NCBI GenBank assembly: GCA_029245955.1
Contig: JAQWOH010000053.1
Location: 32,223 to 96,222 of the forward strand
Source of the DNA: Fuerstiella sp.
Lineage (GTDB): Bacteria > Planctomycetota > Planctomycetia > Planctomycetales > Planctomycetaceae
DNA length: 64,000 nucleotides
Direction of reading: 5' to 3'
A model generated the notes under the pieces. The model saw only the letters and a program-made list of their open reading frames with translations. It did no database searches and was not told the DNA's origin. The translations under genes and the position numbers were made by a program. Shown one piece after another: positions 27,173 through 36,656 of this stretch (position 1 is its first letter; every line of letters starts with the position of its first letter).

Positions 27173-28504
27173 ATGTTGCCGAGATCCATTATCTGTCTGG
27201 TCTGCACCGTCTGTGCGAACAGTGCCATAGCCAGCGACTGGACTCAGTGGTCCGGCAATGACCGTCAAGGCAACTGGAACGAATCGGGCATCCTCGACCG
27301 ATTCCCGGAAGGTGGCCTTAAACCAACGTGGGCCGTCAAGATCGGTTCAGGTTACTCGGGACCAGTCGTCGCCAACGGACGCGTCTTCGTGACCGACTAC
27401 CGACCACAGCCCGAAACACAGACTCTGGAAGCACTGGAGCGATTACTGTGTCTGGATGAAGAATCGGGCGACATCATCTGGCAACACGAATGGCAGACGC
27501 ATTACCGTCGACAGATGCATTCCTATGCAACCGGTCCCAGAGCCACACCGCTGGTCGACAATGACCTGGTCTACACGCTGGGCGCAACAGGACGGATTCA
27601 CTGCACCGACGCCCTGACGGGCAAAGTCATCTGGGAACATGACGCTCTGGAGGCGTTCGACGCACAGGTTCCCATTTTCGCAATGTCCGCTTCACCAATC
27701 GCCTGGAAAGACACAGTCATCTTTGCGTGCGGCGGGGCAGACGGATTAATACGAGCTTTGGATAAGGCAACGGGCAAAGAAAAATGGAAATCGCTTCCCG
27801 CCAGTTACGACCTGCCGTACAGCGCACCGGAGATCTTTGAAATTTCCGGCACACCGCAGCTGGTCCAGTGGCACAAGGAAAAACTTTCGGCCATGAACCC
27901 CGATGACGGCACGATTCTGTGGGAAGTGCCCTTCAGCGCGAAATCAAATATGGCCCTCGGACGTCCGGTATGGCTGCCGGGCGATCGGCTACTGGTCAGC
28001 GGGTTCTATGACGGATCGATGTTGGTGAAAGCGGGCACAAATTCCGCTGAGATGTTGTGGAAGAACGGCGGCAGTGGTGAACGCCCGAAACAGACCAAAT
28101 GCCTGCATGCCGTCATCACAACGCCAATCGTCAAGGGCGACCACTTCTATGGAACGTGCAGCTATGGAGAATTACGGGGGCTGCAGCTCAGTGACGGAGA
28201 ACGTGTCTGGGAGAATACAGAACTGACTCGCCAAGGACGCTGGGGGTCCATGTTCTGGGTGAAGAACATGGACCGCTACTTTGTGAACAATGATCTTGGC
28301 GAATTGATGATCATGCGGTTTTCGCCCGATGGTCCGGAACTGATTGACCGCGCAAAACTGATCGAACCCGATACTCAGTGTGGCTATGGGCCTCGGCGTT
28401 TTGGAGACGCACTCGTGAATTGGGTGATGCCGGCGTATGCCAACAAACACGTGGTCATTCGCAACGACCACGAAATCCGTCGCGTTTCCCTGGCCGCGAA
28501 CTGA
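27173..28504 (+). CDS. Secreted PQQ-like beta-propeller protein
   Basis: A 443-aa protein. ATG at 27173 gives a clean signal peptide (RSIICLVCTVCANSAIAS); an ATG ten codons upstream is possible. The rest is PQQ-type propeller blades ('LLCLDEESGDIIWQHEW', 'IHCTDALTGKVIWEHD', 'IRALDKATGKEKWKS', 'LQLSDGERVWENTE'). No catalytic residues of quinoprotein dehydrogenases are evident, so it is more likely a scaffold or binding protein. It is unlinked to the neighbouring genes. Confidence 0.87.
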   Translation: MLPRSIICLVCTVCANSAIASDWTQWSGNDRQGNWNESGILDRFPEGGLKPTWAVKIGSGYSGPVVANGRVFVTDYRPQPETQTLEALERLLCLDEESGDIIWQHEWQTHYRRQMHSYATGPRATPLVDNDLVYTLGATGRIHCTDALTGKVIWEHDALEAFDAQVPIFAMSASPIAWKDTVIFACGGADGLIRALDKATGKEKWKSLPASYDLPYSAPEIFEISGTPQLVQWHKEKLSAMNPDDGTILWEVPFSAKSNMALGRPVWLPGDRLLVSGFYDGSMLVKAGTNSAEMLWKNGGSGERPKQTKCLHAVITTPIVKGDHFYGTCSYGELRGLQLSDGERVWENTELTRQGRWGSMFWVKNMDRYFVNNDLGELMIMRFSPDGPELIDRAKLIEPDTQCGYGPRRFGDALVNWVMPAYANKHVVIRNDHEIRRVSLAAN

Positions 28505-28550
28505 GCGACAACTGATCCACCGCGGTCTCTCGGGTCAGACGCGACAGGCG

Positions 28551-28937
28551 TCAGACGTCCACTTCGCGAACTTCGATCATCGTGTTCAGCTTCGTGACCT
28601 GCAAAACTTCCTGAACGTCATCGCATGGATTGAAGACCTGCACGATCGGCTCCAGTTCCATTTGCCTTAGTGATATCCACAGCCCCAGCATTCCGCTCGG
28701 CACGAATTTAACCCCGGTCAGGTCAAAGGCCACGGTCCGACAGTTGTTCGCGACAAGCAGGTCTGTGATCGCCGCTCGATAATGGGCCGCATTGAATTCT
28801 GACGGAACATCCTGTCCACCGAAGCCAAGGACGGTCGTTTCGCCGACGCTGTAGACCTTCAGAATCCCGTCTTCAGTCAGGGCATATTGCGCTGCAGTCG
28901 GGACACCGTCGTTGCTGGAGTCTGAATTTTCAGTCAT
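28551..28937 (-). CDS. STAS-domain protein (anti-sigma factor antagonist-like)
   Basis: A 128-aa cytosolic protein with one STAS domain: 'ETTVLGFGGQDVPSEFNAAHYRAAI' then 'CRTVAFDLTGVKFVPSGMLGLWISL', matching the SpoIIAA layout where a Ser in the D-x-S/T-x-V-x-F..SG..GL stretch is phosphorylated. Here the motif reads KFVPSGMLGL, so Ser is present. The partner kinase or sigma factor is not in the window; the Ser/Thr kinase 5 kb away is a weak candidate. Confidence 0.85.
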   Translation of the reverse strand: MTENSDSSNDGVPTAAQYALTEDGILKVYSVGETTVLGFGGQDVPSEFNAAHYRAAITDLLVANNCRTVAFDLTGVKFVPSGMLGLWISLRQMELEPIVQVFNPCDDVQEVLQVTKLNTMIEVREVDV

Positions 28938-29219
28938 GATATCGTCGGGCCAACGTTTTCAGGAGGTGGACGGAAACGTGTTACATTACCGGATAAGACG
29001 GGATCGGAACAAAAAATGAAAGTGTATTTGAGAGAAATTCACGCTGGTCATCAGGACATGCAAAAAATGCAAGAAATAAATGCGTGAAAAGCCAGTGACC
29101 GTCGAGAACCTGCCGCATCCGTCGGTGTCAAAAATGCAGCGAACACAGTCGCATTCATTCTTTACATCGTTTGAAGGCATTGATAGATTGCCGCACTTTA
29201 GTGACGGAAGTTACCACAT

Positions 29220-29291
29220 TACCCCGTGGTGTAATCGGTAGCACGACAGATTCTGGTTCTGTAAGTTGGGGTTCAAGTCCCTGCGGGGTAA
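29220..29291 (+). tRNA. tRNA-Gln (anticodon CTG)
   Basis: A 72-base cloverleaf. Acceptor stem TACCCCG/CGGGGTA (29220-29226 with 29284-29290), D arm GTG..CAC with TAATCGGTAG, anticodon stem ACAGA/TCTGT around the loop TTCTGGT (anticodon CTG), T loop TTCAAGT. The discriminator base is A, and CCA is not encoded. It reads CAG codons. A terminator-like hairpin follows 28 bases later. Confidence 0.93.
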
Positions 29292-29319
29292 CTTTGTCAT
29301 TGAGACGGAATGAGAACAG

Positions 29320-29353
29320 AGGCGAACGGAATGGATTTTCGTTCGCCTTTTCT
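29320..29353 (+). terminator. Intrinsic terminator after tRNA-Gln
   Basis: A 9-bp stem AGGCGAACG/CGTTCGCCT with an 11-base loop, followed by TTTTCT, 29 bases downstream of the tRNA. Confidence 0.7.
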
Positions 29354-29467
29354 CGTTTATGGTCGGGGCGAGTTCTCGGTTGAGACCTACCTGTTCCCGA
29401 CTGTCCATGACCACCAGAATAGCCGCATCAAAGACGACAGAAAAATCACGTCGCACAGGAACAACTC

Positions 29468-29662
29468 ATGGAGCACATTGCGGCGGGAAGTCCGGCTGTG
29501 GTCTCGACATCCGTTTCCATCGACCACGTGATCCGGATGCTGCGGGACGGGGCCCTGCTATCATTACTGCCCACGCGGCAGGCCATCCGTCGGCCTGGTG
29601 TGGCGAATTCAGCAGACAAGCTCCGTCAACTCGCTAAACTCAACAGCAAGACGCACGTCTGA
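29468..29662 (+). CDS. Possible small hypothetical protein
   Basis: A 64-codon frame with AGGAA about 7 bases before the ATG, in the 526-base spacer between tRNA-Gln and the rhomboid gene. The product would be basic in its C-terminal half (RQAIRRPGVANSADKLRQL). Overlapping frames exist and no family is recognised. Only the start site and position support it. The rest of this spacer holds nothing I can identify. Confidence 0.28.
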   Translation: MEHIAAGSPAVVSTSVSIDHVIRMLRDGALLSLLPTRQAIRRPGVANSADKLRQLAKLNSKTHV

Positions 29663-29817
29663 GCGACCCTCAGAACCAAGAAAAATTCGGCATGGTCAGC
29701 AATACGGCCAGACGATTCGTGTCCCTGCGGTCTGAGTTTTACCGTTTTGTGTGCACGTGCAGAACATTCTTCACGAGATGGTGTCACTGAAGCACCACCG
29801 TCACTGTCGGAATCTGT

Positions 29818-30591
29818 GTGTTTCCCATACGCGACGATCTTCAATCCCACCGTTTTCCCATCGTCAACTACTTGATGATCGGCGTCTGCATCCTGGTCTA
29901 CGTTTTGCAAAAGAACGATGCAGATGGATTGGTTGAAGAGTTCGGCATGGTTCCGGCCCTGGTAAGTTCACCTGCGGCGACCGTCGTCGTATCTCAACGG
30001 CAGGCGGTCCGAACACCATTCGGTACGCAGATCGTGGTCGTGGACCGTGAATTGCCGGCACCTAAGCTCCATCCCTGGACGACACTCCTGAGCTGCATCT
30101 TTCTGCACGGCAGCTTCATGCATCTGCTCGGCAACATCTGGTTCCTGTACATCTTCGGTGATAACGTGGAGGACCGAATGGGACCCTGCGGCTATCTGAT
30201 ATTTTTCCTGGGCAGCGGCATCGCAGCCAGCCTGGCCCATTTCGTATTTCAGCCCACATCGCCGATACCAACGATAGGAGCGAGCGGTGCCGTCGCAGGA
30301 ATTATGGGAGCGTACATGCTGCTGAATCCGCACGCGAAAGTCGTCACCCTGATCCCTATCTTTTTCATTCTGCAGATGATGGTCCTGCCTGCTCCGGTAT
30401 TTCTGGGCATCTGGTTTGTGATCCAGCTTGTTCAGGGCAGTTTTTCCATGGGCAGCGCTCAGGCGGCTGGGGTCGCCTGGTGGGCTCACGCCGGCGGCTT
30501 TCTGTTTGGCTTCCTGGTGGCCTGGTTTCTCGGCAGACAGCAGCATCCGACACGCCCCAGTGTCAGAGTCATCAATTCCAGCGATGACTGA
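29818..30591 (+). CDS. Rhomboid family intramembrane serine protease
   Basis: A 257-aa membrane protease from the GTG at 29818 (FPIRDDLQSHRFPIVNYLMI is the usual N-terminus of this subgroup). There are six or seven membrane segments. Signature residues: 'FLHGSFMHLLGNIWFLYIFGDNVEDRMG' (the HGxxxHLxxN loop), nucleophile Ser in GASGAVAGIMG, and His in 'WWAHAGGFLFG'. It cleaves substrates within the inner membrane; the substrates are unknown. Its stop directly abuts that of the convergent sigma factor gene, with no base between. Confidence 0.93.
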   Translation: MFPIRDDLQSHRFPIVNYLMIGVCILVYVLQKNDADGLVEEFGMVPALVSSPAATVVVSQRQAVRTPFGTQIVVVDRELPAPKLHPWTTLLSCIFLHGSFMHLLGNIWFLYIFGDNVEDRMGPCGYLIFFLGSGIAASLAHFVFQPTSPIPTIGASGAVAGIMGAYMLLNPHAKVVTLIPIFFILQMMVLPAPVFLGIWFVIQLVQGSFSMGSAQAAGVAWWAHAGGFLFGFLVAWFLGRQQHPTRPSVRVINSSDD

Positions 30592-31203
30592 TCAACCATC
30601 CGCCAGCAACTCATGCAGTTGCTTCATGGTGCGAGTCAGCATGACACGCACGGCCGCGTCGGATCTTCCCAGAGCCTTGGCAATCTCTTTGGAAGGCTTG
30701 TTTTCGATGTACTTCAGTCGAATGGATTCCCGCTGATCGTCATTAAGTTCAGCAATGGCTGCATGAAGACGACCTTCCCGTGCATTCCGTGAAAACGCCG
30801 CACTGGGTGTTGTCATGCTCTTGACCAGTATATTCACCAGACCGATTTCGCCACCACCGGGCGACCTTGCATCCAGGGCACGTTCTTTGCCGGCGTCTCG
30901 TTTCTGAGCACCAAAGTGATGCCGGTGCGCGTCCACGATCTTTCGTTCTGAGAGATGGCACAGCCACGAAAACGGTTCCCGCTCACCCGGCCACTCCGGC
31001 GTCAGCGTTCGAATGGCCTCTGCACTGACATCCTGGAAGATGTCTTCCACTTCGACTTTCGTGCGAAGAGCGTCTCCGAGTCGTCGGCTGATAAAGGCCA
31101 TCAACTGTCTGCGGTTCACGTCCAGAAAGCTGGCCAGTGCACCCGCGTTACCTTCGCTGATGCCCTTCAGAAGCTCCGGATCGTCTTCGTAATTGTTGTC
31201 CAT
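30592..31203 (-). CDS. ECF-type RNA polymerase sigma factor (planctomycete group)
   Basis: A 203-aa sigma factor from Met3 of the open frame (MDNNYEDD). Region 2: 'LDVNRRQLMAFISRRLG' then 'VEDIFQDVSAEAIRTL'. Region 4 helix-turn-helix: 'ELNDDQRESIRLKYIENKPSKEIAKALGRSDAAVRVMLTR'. The long insert between regions 2 and 4, and the 'LRTKVEVEDIFQD' sequence, are typical of planctomycete ECF factors that often work without a classical anti-sigma factor. No anti-sigma gene or FecR-like partner is adjacent. Confidence 0.9.
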   Translation of the reverse strand: MDNNYEDDPELLKGISEGNAGALASFLDVNRRQLMAFISRRLGDALRTKVEVEDIFQDVSAEAIRTLTPEWPGEREPFSWLCHLSERKIVDAHRHHFGAQKRDAGKERALDARSPGGGEIGLVNILVKSMTTPSAAFSRNAREGRLHAAIAELNDDQRESIRLKYIENKPSKEIAKALGRSDAAVRVMLTRTMKQLHELLADG

Positions 31204-31339
31204 TTGCACGACGCTTCCCGGCTGCAGCTCTGCCAGTGAATCGATGTTATATTTCGAAAACAGCCGTCGACACTTCGGCGAACACCAGACCGCTTCATGG
31301 CTGGCGGAATAAACAACGGGGCATCATCCGACCATGGCG

Positions 31340-32488
31340 TCAACGATACAGTCCCTTACGCAGCTCGTCCAACGAATAGAAGCTGTTTCGCCAACGAACA
31401 CCGTCCTGCCGCAGAGTCACCCAGGCGGAACGCCAGAACGCAAACGACATCAGCGACGCAGCAACGGGAAAAAACGGGACCAGAAAAACACTGCCACCAA
31501 AGCTGACAGCGGCGACTCCATACATCACATGCCACAACAACACGGTAGCCAGGAAACCACCCGTTTCACTGAGGGGCAGCAACAGCGGAGGAATATACGG
31601 CAACATCATCGTGGCAAAGAACACGACGGTGCACAGCATGACTGATGTCAGCGAATAATTCAGGGCCGCAAAACCGTTCTTTTCCAGGCCTGTAATGACC
31701 TCCCACAGAGAATCGTACCAGCGAATTGACAGCAGGCCGGGAGCACCAATGAAATCCTGAGTACCACCATGCTGTTTCACCAGTTTGCCAAGCTTTGCGT
31801 CGTCAATGACATCCATCGCTATCGCGGTGTGGCCCCCGAAGCTGCGGTAGAATTCCGCATCAATCAGATTGAAGGCCCCAACGCCGACGTACGCAAACGG
31901 CCATCGAGTGCGGATAAGATGCACCTGCTGTCCGATTGCGAACGCTAGTCCAAAAAAAGCCACGATGCAGTTTTCGAAGAATCCACCGGGAATCATACGA
32001 GGCAGCAGACACAGATGACTCAGACGTTTCCGTTTCAGATACGTCACGGCTGACCGCAATGCTGCCGGCTCATGAATGACGTCGCCGTCGGTGAAGAGCA
32101 GATATTCCCCCTTTGCAGTCCCGGCGGCGAGGTGCATCGCGTGGTTCTTGCCCAGCCAGCCGTCGGGCAGGACTTCAACATCAATGACCTGACAGCGGGA
32201 ATCGTCGCTGGCCACGCGATTCATGATCGCCCCGGTGTCGTCTGTACTGCGGTCGTTGACCGCCAGCAGTTGTATACCGGGATAGTCCGACTTCAACAGT
32301 GAACGCAGTGCCCGCTCAATGGCCGCTGCTTCGTTTCGCGCCGGAACAATCACACTGACGGCTGGCCATTCGCCGCTGGGTGTATGATTCGTCAACACTG
32401 GCTGTAGTCGCCGGCATACAAACCACAACACCGGAGGCACAACCCAGACAGCTATTCCGGAGAACAGAATCCAGCCGAACCAGAACAT
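31340..32488 (-). CDS. Family 2 glycosyltransferase, membrane-bound
   Basis: A 382-aa GT-A enzyme: one N-terminal membrane helix (1-25), 'AVSVIVPARNEAAAIERALRSL', the acid 'LAVNDRSTDDT', the DxD-type 'LLFTDGDV' and a late 'DVIDDAKLGKLVKQHGG'. Three or four membrane helices follow after residue 270. The layout resembles GT2 enzymes acting on hopanoid, carotenoid or undecaprenyl acceptors. A lipid acceptor is likely but unproven. The gene is unlinked to other polysaccharide genes. Confidence 0.88.
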   Translation of the reverse strand: MFWFGWILFSGIAVWVVPPVLWFVCRRLQPVLTNHTPSGEWPAVSVIVPARNEAAAIERALRSLLKSDYPGIQLLAVNDRSTDDTGAIMNRVASDDSRCQVIDVEVLPDGWLGKNHAMHLAAGTAKGEYLLFTDGDVIHEPAALRSAVTYLKRKRLSHLCLLPRMIPGGFFENCIVAFFGLAFAIGQQVHLIRTRWPFAYVGVGAFNLIDAEFYRSFGGHTAIAMDVIDDAKLGKLVKQHGGTQDFIGAPGLLSIRWYDSLWEVITGLEKNGFAALNYSLTSVMLCTVVFFATMMLPYIPPLLLPLSETGGFLATVLLWHVMYGVAAVSFGGSVFLVPFFPVAASLMSFAFWRSAWVTLRQDGVRWRNSFYSLDELRKGLYR

Positions 32489-32621
32489 GAAAACCTTTCG
32501 GAATGTCGACGAGCCACGTGTGGCACATCGCTGCAGTGCCCGGCGATCGCGGACCCCCCTGTTCCGACGTCAGCACAAACAAAATGTCGAAGATGGATCA
32601 AAGCAACTGGCAAGTAGACCG

Positions 32622-33620
32622 TCACTCGTCGACTGGTGCCCGCAGTTCCCACGCGGTAACCCATTCTTCAGACAGTCGCTCATAACCGAATTCGTCGAGT
32701 ACGCGTTTTTCCATATCCGGAAAATGGCCGGCTCCATAAAACACGCCGATTCGTCTCCTGCCCTTCTTCAGCTGAGCCTTCAGAACCTGCAGCGCCTTGG
32801 TATTGCGTTCTGTGATAATTGTTGACGTTCCGTCAGCCCCCGCAAAGGCATCGCCGTCGTTGGACTTGGTCAACTCAACGGCAGCAATGCGACGCACGCG
32901 ATATTTCCGATCCGATGTCAGCAGCGACAGTGCCAGATCAAGCGACTGGGCAAATGGGTTAGCCTGCTGCTGCTGAAACGCCGCTTTACCCATCTCACGC
33001 GCCAGCATTTGCGAAAACGATTCGCCTCGTTTGGCCATCGAAGCTTCGAATTCTTCCTGGGTCATATCCGCATGAACAAAATTCCCGGAAGTGTAGTCGA
33101 CACCGGCCAGTTGAAACTCCAGCCCCAGCGCATCTTTTGCGCCGAGCTGCAAAACAGAAATCGCCTGCAGACCAATCTTTGCTTCGGTCCATTGATCTTC
33201 GTCGGTCAGACTTCTTCGGCCACCTCCAACCCCTGGACGAAAGCCGCGTCGCACTGCTTCCTTCGGCATAACTGCCTCGTACAGCAGAACATCATACTTG
33301 CTGAACATCGAATTCAGCCTGTCATAATACTGTGCCTCGCCCAGATGAATGGCTCCCAGCAATTCAACCGTTGTCTTGGGGTAAAGCTGTGAGTTGCCGA
33401 ACTTAATGACGGACGTTTCCAGAGCCGCCGCCAACTTTCGATCATTGCGGCGAATGCGGACATATTCCGGCTTCGATTCACCATTCGTTTTGACATCGGC
33501 AGATTCGCCGAATGCAGCTGATGATAGTCTCACGTTTACCGATTCCTGCGCCAGCACGGAAATCGACAACAGCTTAACAAGCAGCAAACCGGTCAGAATA
33601 CGGATTGAGAATCGGTGCAT
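32622..33620 (-). CDS. TraB/GumN (Tiki)-like secreted protein
   Basis: A 332-aa protein with a signal peptide (1-24). The fold is suggested by four TraB-family marks: 'ELLGAIHLGEAQYYDRLN' (the GxxH motif), 'YDVLLYEAVMPKEA' (acidic residue), 'ERNTKALQVLKAQL' (the RN motif) and 'RRIGVFYGAGHFPDMEKRV' (second GxxH). TraB, PrgY, GumN and Tiki proteins are thought to be metal-dependent peptidases acting outside the cytoplasm. The middle part (about 130-240) is divergent. No neighbour suggests a substrate. Confidence 0.7.
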   Translation of the reverse strand: MHRFSIRILTGLLLVKLLSISVLAQESVNVRLSSAAFGESADVKTNGESKPEYVRIRRNDRKLAAALETSVIKFGNSQLYPKTTVELLGAIHLGEAQYYDRLNSMFSKYDVLLYEAVMPKEAVRRGFRPGVGGGRRSLTDEDQWTEAKIGLQAISVLQLGAKDALGLEFQLAGVDYTSGNFVHADMTQEEFEASMAKRGESFSQMLAREMGKAAFQQQQANPFAQSLDLALSLLTSDRKYRVRRIAAVELTKSNDGDAFAGADGTSTIITERNTKALQVLKAQLKKGRRRIGVFYGAGHFPDMEKRVLDEFGYERLSEEWVTAWELRAPVDE

Positions 33621-33872
33621 GCGAACAACTCTGGGGGCGGTGAAAAAACAGAATACGGATGAACGAAGCTGGCCCTATCTTCCCCGGTATTGTGGAAGGA
33701 GTCCAGCCTCTTTTAAAATCGGCCACAGCTGTCAGTTGTCGACAGGGACGACAGGCAACCGGAGTGACGTCCCACGCGTCCCCAATCGCCGGTTGGATTG
33801 ATTTTCGGCCGTTTGTCGGCAACGATGCCCGTTCTTTCACTGAGTTACCTTCGTCGCTGAATGAGGACTGTT

Positions 33873-34724
33873 ATGAGCAAGTGGCCAATTGGAGTTTTTG
33901 CGTCTGTTGATGCGGGGTTGGGGGTGAACTTCGACGTCGTAAAGGAACTGGAGATCCCGTCTATTCAGCTCCATGCTCCTCACCAAAGCACTCGAACTCA
34001 GGAAACAGCTGATGGATTCCTCGCAAAGTGTGCCGACGCCGGTGTCACAATTACGTGTGTCTTCGGCGGATTTGAAGGAGAAAGCTATGCCGATATCGAA
34101 ACCACGGCACGCACAGTCGGATTGGTTCCGGAAGAGACCAGAACTGCTCGCGTGCAGGAAATGAAGGAAATCAGCGATTTTGCGAGACTGCTGGGTGTCG
34201 ACGCTGTCGGTTTGCACATCGGCTTTGTTCCGGAAGACACGGAGTCAGAAAGCTATATAAACCTGCTGGACACGACGCGTGACCTGCTGGATCACGTCAA
34301 AGCCAACGGCCAGAATCTGCACTTGGAGACCGGCCAGGAAACGGCAGAACATCTGCTGCATTTCATCAATGACGTGGAACGCGACAACCTGTTCATCAAC
34401 TTCGACCCTGCCAACATGATTCTGTACGGCACAGGCGAACCGATCGAGGCTCTGAAGAAAGTTGGCAAATTCGTTCGCAGCATTCACTGTAAGGACGCAA
34501 CGTGGGCGGCCAACGGGCGGCGAGGACTGGACTGGGGCTGTGAAGTAGCCCTGGGTGACGGCGACGTCGGCATGGAAAACTACCTGCAGACGCTCAACGA
34601 GCTGGGTTATGACGGACCGCTGACGATCGAACGGGAAATCCCGGAAGATCCCGTTCAGCAAAAAACTGACATCGGCAAAGCCGTCAGCCTGCTGAAAGAC
34701 GTCCGTGCGAAGACCCTGGGCTAA
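33873..34724 (+). CDS. Sugar phosphate isomerase/epimerase (xylose isomerase-like TIM barrel)
   Basis: A 283-aa TIM-barrel protein; ATG at 33873 (MSKWPIGVFAS) is preferred over one four codons upstream. Metal and substrate residues of the AP-endonuclease-2 fold: 'VGLHIGF', 'LHLETGQE' (Glu), 'INFDPANMILYG' (Asp), 'SIHCKDATW' (His, Lys, Asp) and the late 'GPLTIEREI' (Glu). It is cytosolic. It probably isomerises or epimerises a keto-sugar or inositol; the family is common in planctomycetes with Gfo/Idh/MocA enzymes, but none is adjacent here. Confidence 0.88.
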   Translation: MSKWPIGVFASVDAGLGVNFDVVKELEIPSIQLHAPHQSTRTQETADGFLAKCADAGVTITCVFGGFEGESYADIETTARTVGLVPEETRTARVQEMKEISDFARLLGVDAVGLHIGFVPEDTESESYINLLDTTRDLLDHVKANGQNLHLETGQETAEHLLHFINDVERDNLFINFDPANMILYGTGEPIEALKKVGKFVRSIHCKDATWAANGRRGLDWGCEVALGDGDVGMENYLQTLNELGYDGPLTIEREIPEDPVQQKTDIGKAVSLLKDVRAKTLG

Positions 34725-34934
34725 GAAAACCGGCATTTCGGGCCTGCAGAACGTTGAAATTGCAGCCGGAAGAATGACCTGGGGTTCCTGTCATTGACTG
34801 CATTTATCTAATTCGGCGAATCTCCGTTCCCGGACAACGATCTGCTTTGTCCCAAGCCTCCGGCGTGGTAAAAGTTCGCAAATCCGCGTGCTTTGGCTGC
34901 GGAAATCTTGCGCGCAGGCTTGGAAAGAAGGAAC

Positions 34935-36065
34935 ATGACAGCACACCCGGCGAAACTGGCTTTGGCCAACGGTTCGATATTCACCGGCAGGAACTTCGGC
35001 GCAGAAGGCGAGGTTCACGGAGAAGTGGTGTTCAACACCAGCATGACCGGCTATCAGGAAATCCTGACCGATCCGTCCTACAACGGGCAGATCGTCACCA
35101 TGACCTGCCCGTTGATCGGTAACTATGGGGTAAATGCTGACGACGTCGAAAGCCGCGGACTTTTTCTGCGCGGGTTTGTCGTCAAGGAATTGTGCGATCT
35201 GCCCAGTAACTACCGCTCCGACGAGTCCCTCGACAGCTACCTGAAACGTCACAACATCATCGGCCTGCAGGGTATCGATACTCGCTCACTGGTGCGCCAG
35301 ATTCGCATCGAAGGTGCCATGAAGGGAATTATTTCCTCCGTCGACATGGACGATGCCTCTCTGGTGCAGAAGGCAAAGGACGGACTGAGTCTTGTGGGTG
35401 CGGACCTGGCCTGCGAGGTCATGCCCAAAGAGTCTTCCCAGTGGGATTCCCCACTGGATTCACTTGGTCGTCCGGCCGACTTCGTCTCGGACGCAGACAA
35501 TCAGAACGGACCGCACGTCGTGGCAATTGACTATGGCATGAAGTGGAATATTCCGAGATACCTGCAAGACGCGGGCTGCCGGGTGACCATCGTTCCCGGA
35601 AAGACATCGGCTGAGGAAGTTCTGGCTCTGAATCCTGACGGCGTATTCCTTTCCAATGGCCCCGGCGATCCGGAACCTCTGGAATACGCCATTAATACAA
35701 TTCGGCAGCTCCTCGGGAAAAAGCCTGTTTTCGGTATCTGCCTGGGACTGCAGTTACTGGGCCTGGCGTGCGGTGCGAAAACGTTCAAGCTTCGCTTTGG
35801 CCATCGCGGTGCTAACCAGCCCGTCATGAACAAGGCGACAGGGCAGGTAGAGGTGACTTCGCAGAATCATGGCTTCGCCCTCGACAGCAATTCCCTGCCG
35901 GACAACGTTGAGGTCACGCACATCAACCTCAACGACGACACGGTGGAAGGCATTCGACACAAGGAGCATGCGGCCTTCGGCGTCCAGTATCACCCGGAAG
36001 CGTCCGCCGGTCCGCACGACAGCCATTATCTGTTTCGCGAATTCGTTGACATGATGGTCGTGTGA
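34935..36065 (+). CDS. carA: Carbamoyl-phosphate synthase small subunit
   Basis: A 376-aa glutaminase subunit of carbamoyl-phosphate synthase, for pyrimidine and arginine synthesis. ATG at 34935 has an AAGGA site just upstream, which decides against the longer frame. The N-terminal CPSase domain (LALANGSIFTGRNFG, 'SMTGYQEILTDPSYNGQ') is followed by a class-I amidotransferase domain: Cys in GICLGLQLLG, His and Glu in QYHPEA. The large subunit carB is not in the window. ndk and pyrD follow, keeping a nucleotide-synthesis theme. Confidence 0.96.
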   Translation: MTAHPAKLALANGSIFTGRNFGAEGEVHGEVVFNTSMTGYQEILTDPSYNGQIVTMTCPLIGNYGVNADDVESRGLFLRGFVVKELCDLPSNYRSDESLDSYLKRHNIIGLQGIDTRSLVRQIRIEGAMKGIISSVDMDDASLVQKAKDGLSLVGADLACEVMPKESSQWDSPLDSLGRPADFVSDADNQNGPHVVAIDYGMKWNIPRYLQDAGCRVTIVPGKTSAEEVLALNPDGVFLSNGPGDPEPLEYAINTIRQLLGKKPVFGICLGLQLLGLACGAKTFKLRFGHRGANQPVMNKATGQVEVTSQNHGFALDSNSLPDNVEVTHINLNDDTVEGIRHKEHAAFGVQYHPEASAGPHDSHYLFREFVDMMVV

Positions 36066-36181
36066 CAGCAAACAATGCATTGCTGACATAAAGGCACCAA
36101 ACTGAAGTTCGGGGCCGATAATCAGATAAACTTTCTTCTGCTCATCAGCAGAAAACATTCAACAACCAAGGCCTTCTCTCC

Positions 36182-36649
36182 ATGGCATCTGAAAAAACCC
36201 TGATCCTTGTCAAACCCGATGGCGTGCAACGAAAACTCATCGGCACCATCATTGGTCGTATTGAAAACAAGGGCCTGAGCATTGTGGCCCTGAAAATGCT
36301 GACGGTCACCCCGGAACTCAGCAAGCAGCACTATGCAGAGCACGTTGAAAAACCATTCTACCCCGATCTGGAAAGCTTCATCACTGCGGCACCGGTTGTC
36401 GCCATGATTGTAGAAGGGCCGGAAGCCGTCTCCGTGATGCGTACACTGATCGGAGCGACCAACGGACGTGAAGCAGCGCCGGGGACGATTCGAGGAGACT
36501 ACGGCTGCAGTCGTCAGATGAACATGATTCACGGCAGTGACAGTGTGGCGTCAGCCACGCGGGAAATCGACATCTACTTCGCAGCCAGCGAAATTTGTGG
36601 CTACGACGTCACTCTCAGCAGCTGGATGTGTGCCCCCGACGAACTGTAA
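36182..36649 (+). CDS. ndk: Nucleoside diphosphate kinase
   Basis: A 155-aa enzyme that passes a phosphate from ATP to NDPs. 'TLILVKPDGVQRKLIG' is the N-terminal signature; the active-site His lies in 'MNMIHGSDSVASATREI' (usual NxxHGSDS). Length is standard. The pyrD start lies 7 bases after its stop, so the two are probably cotranscribed. Confidence 0.97.
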   Translation: MASEKTLILVKPDGVQRKLIGTIIGRIENKGLSIVALKMLTVTPELSKQHYAEHVEKPFYPDLESFITAAPVVAMIVEGPEAVSVMRTLIGATNGREAAPGTIRGDYGCSRQMNMIHGSDSVASATREIDIYFAASEICGYDVTLSSWMCAPDEL

Positions 36650-36656
36650 TACTCAC

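Noticed and set aside
31334..31645. 103-codon plus-strand Gln/His-rich frame
   Set aside because: Shadow of the GT2 C-terminus; no ribosome site and low-complexity composition.
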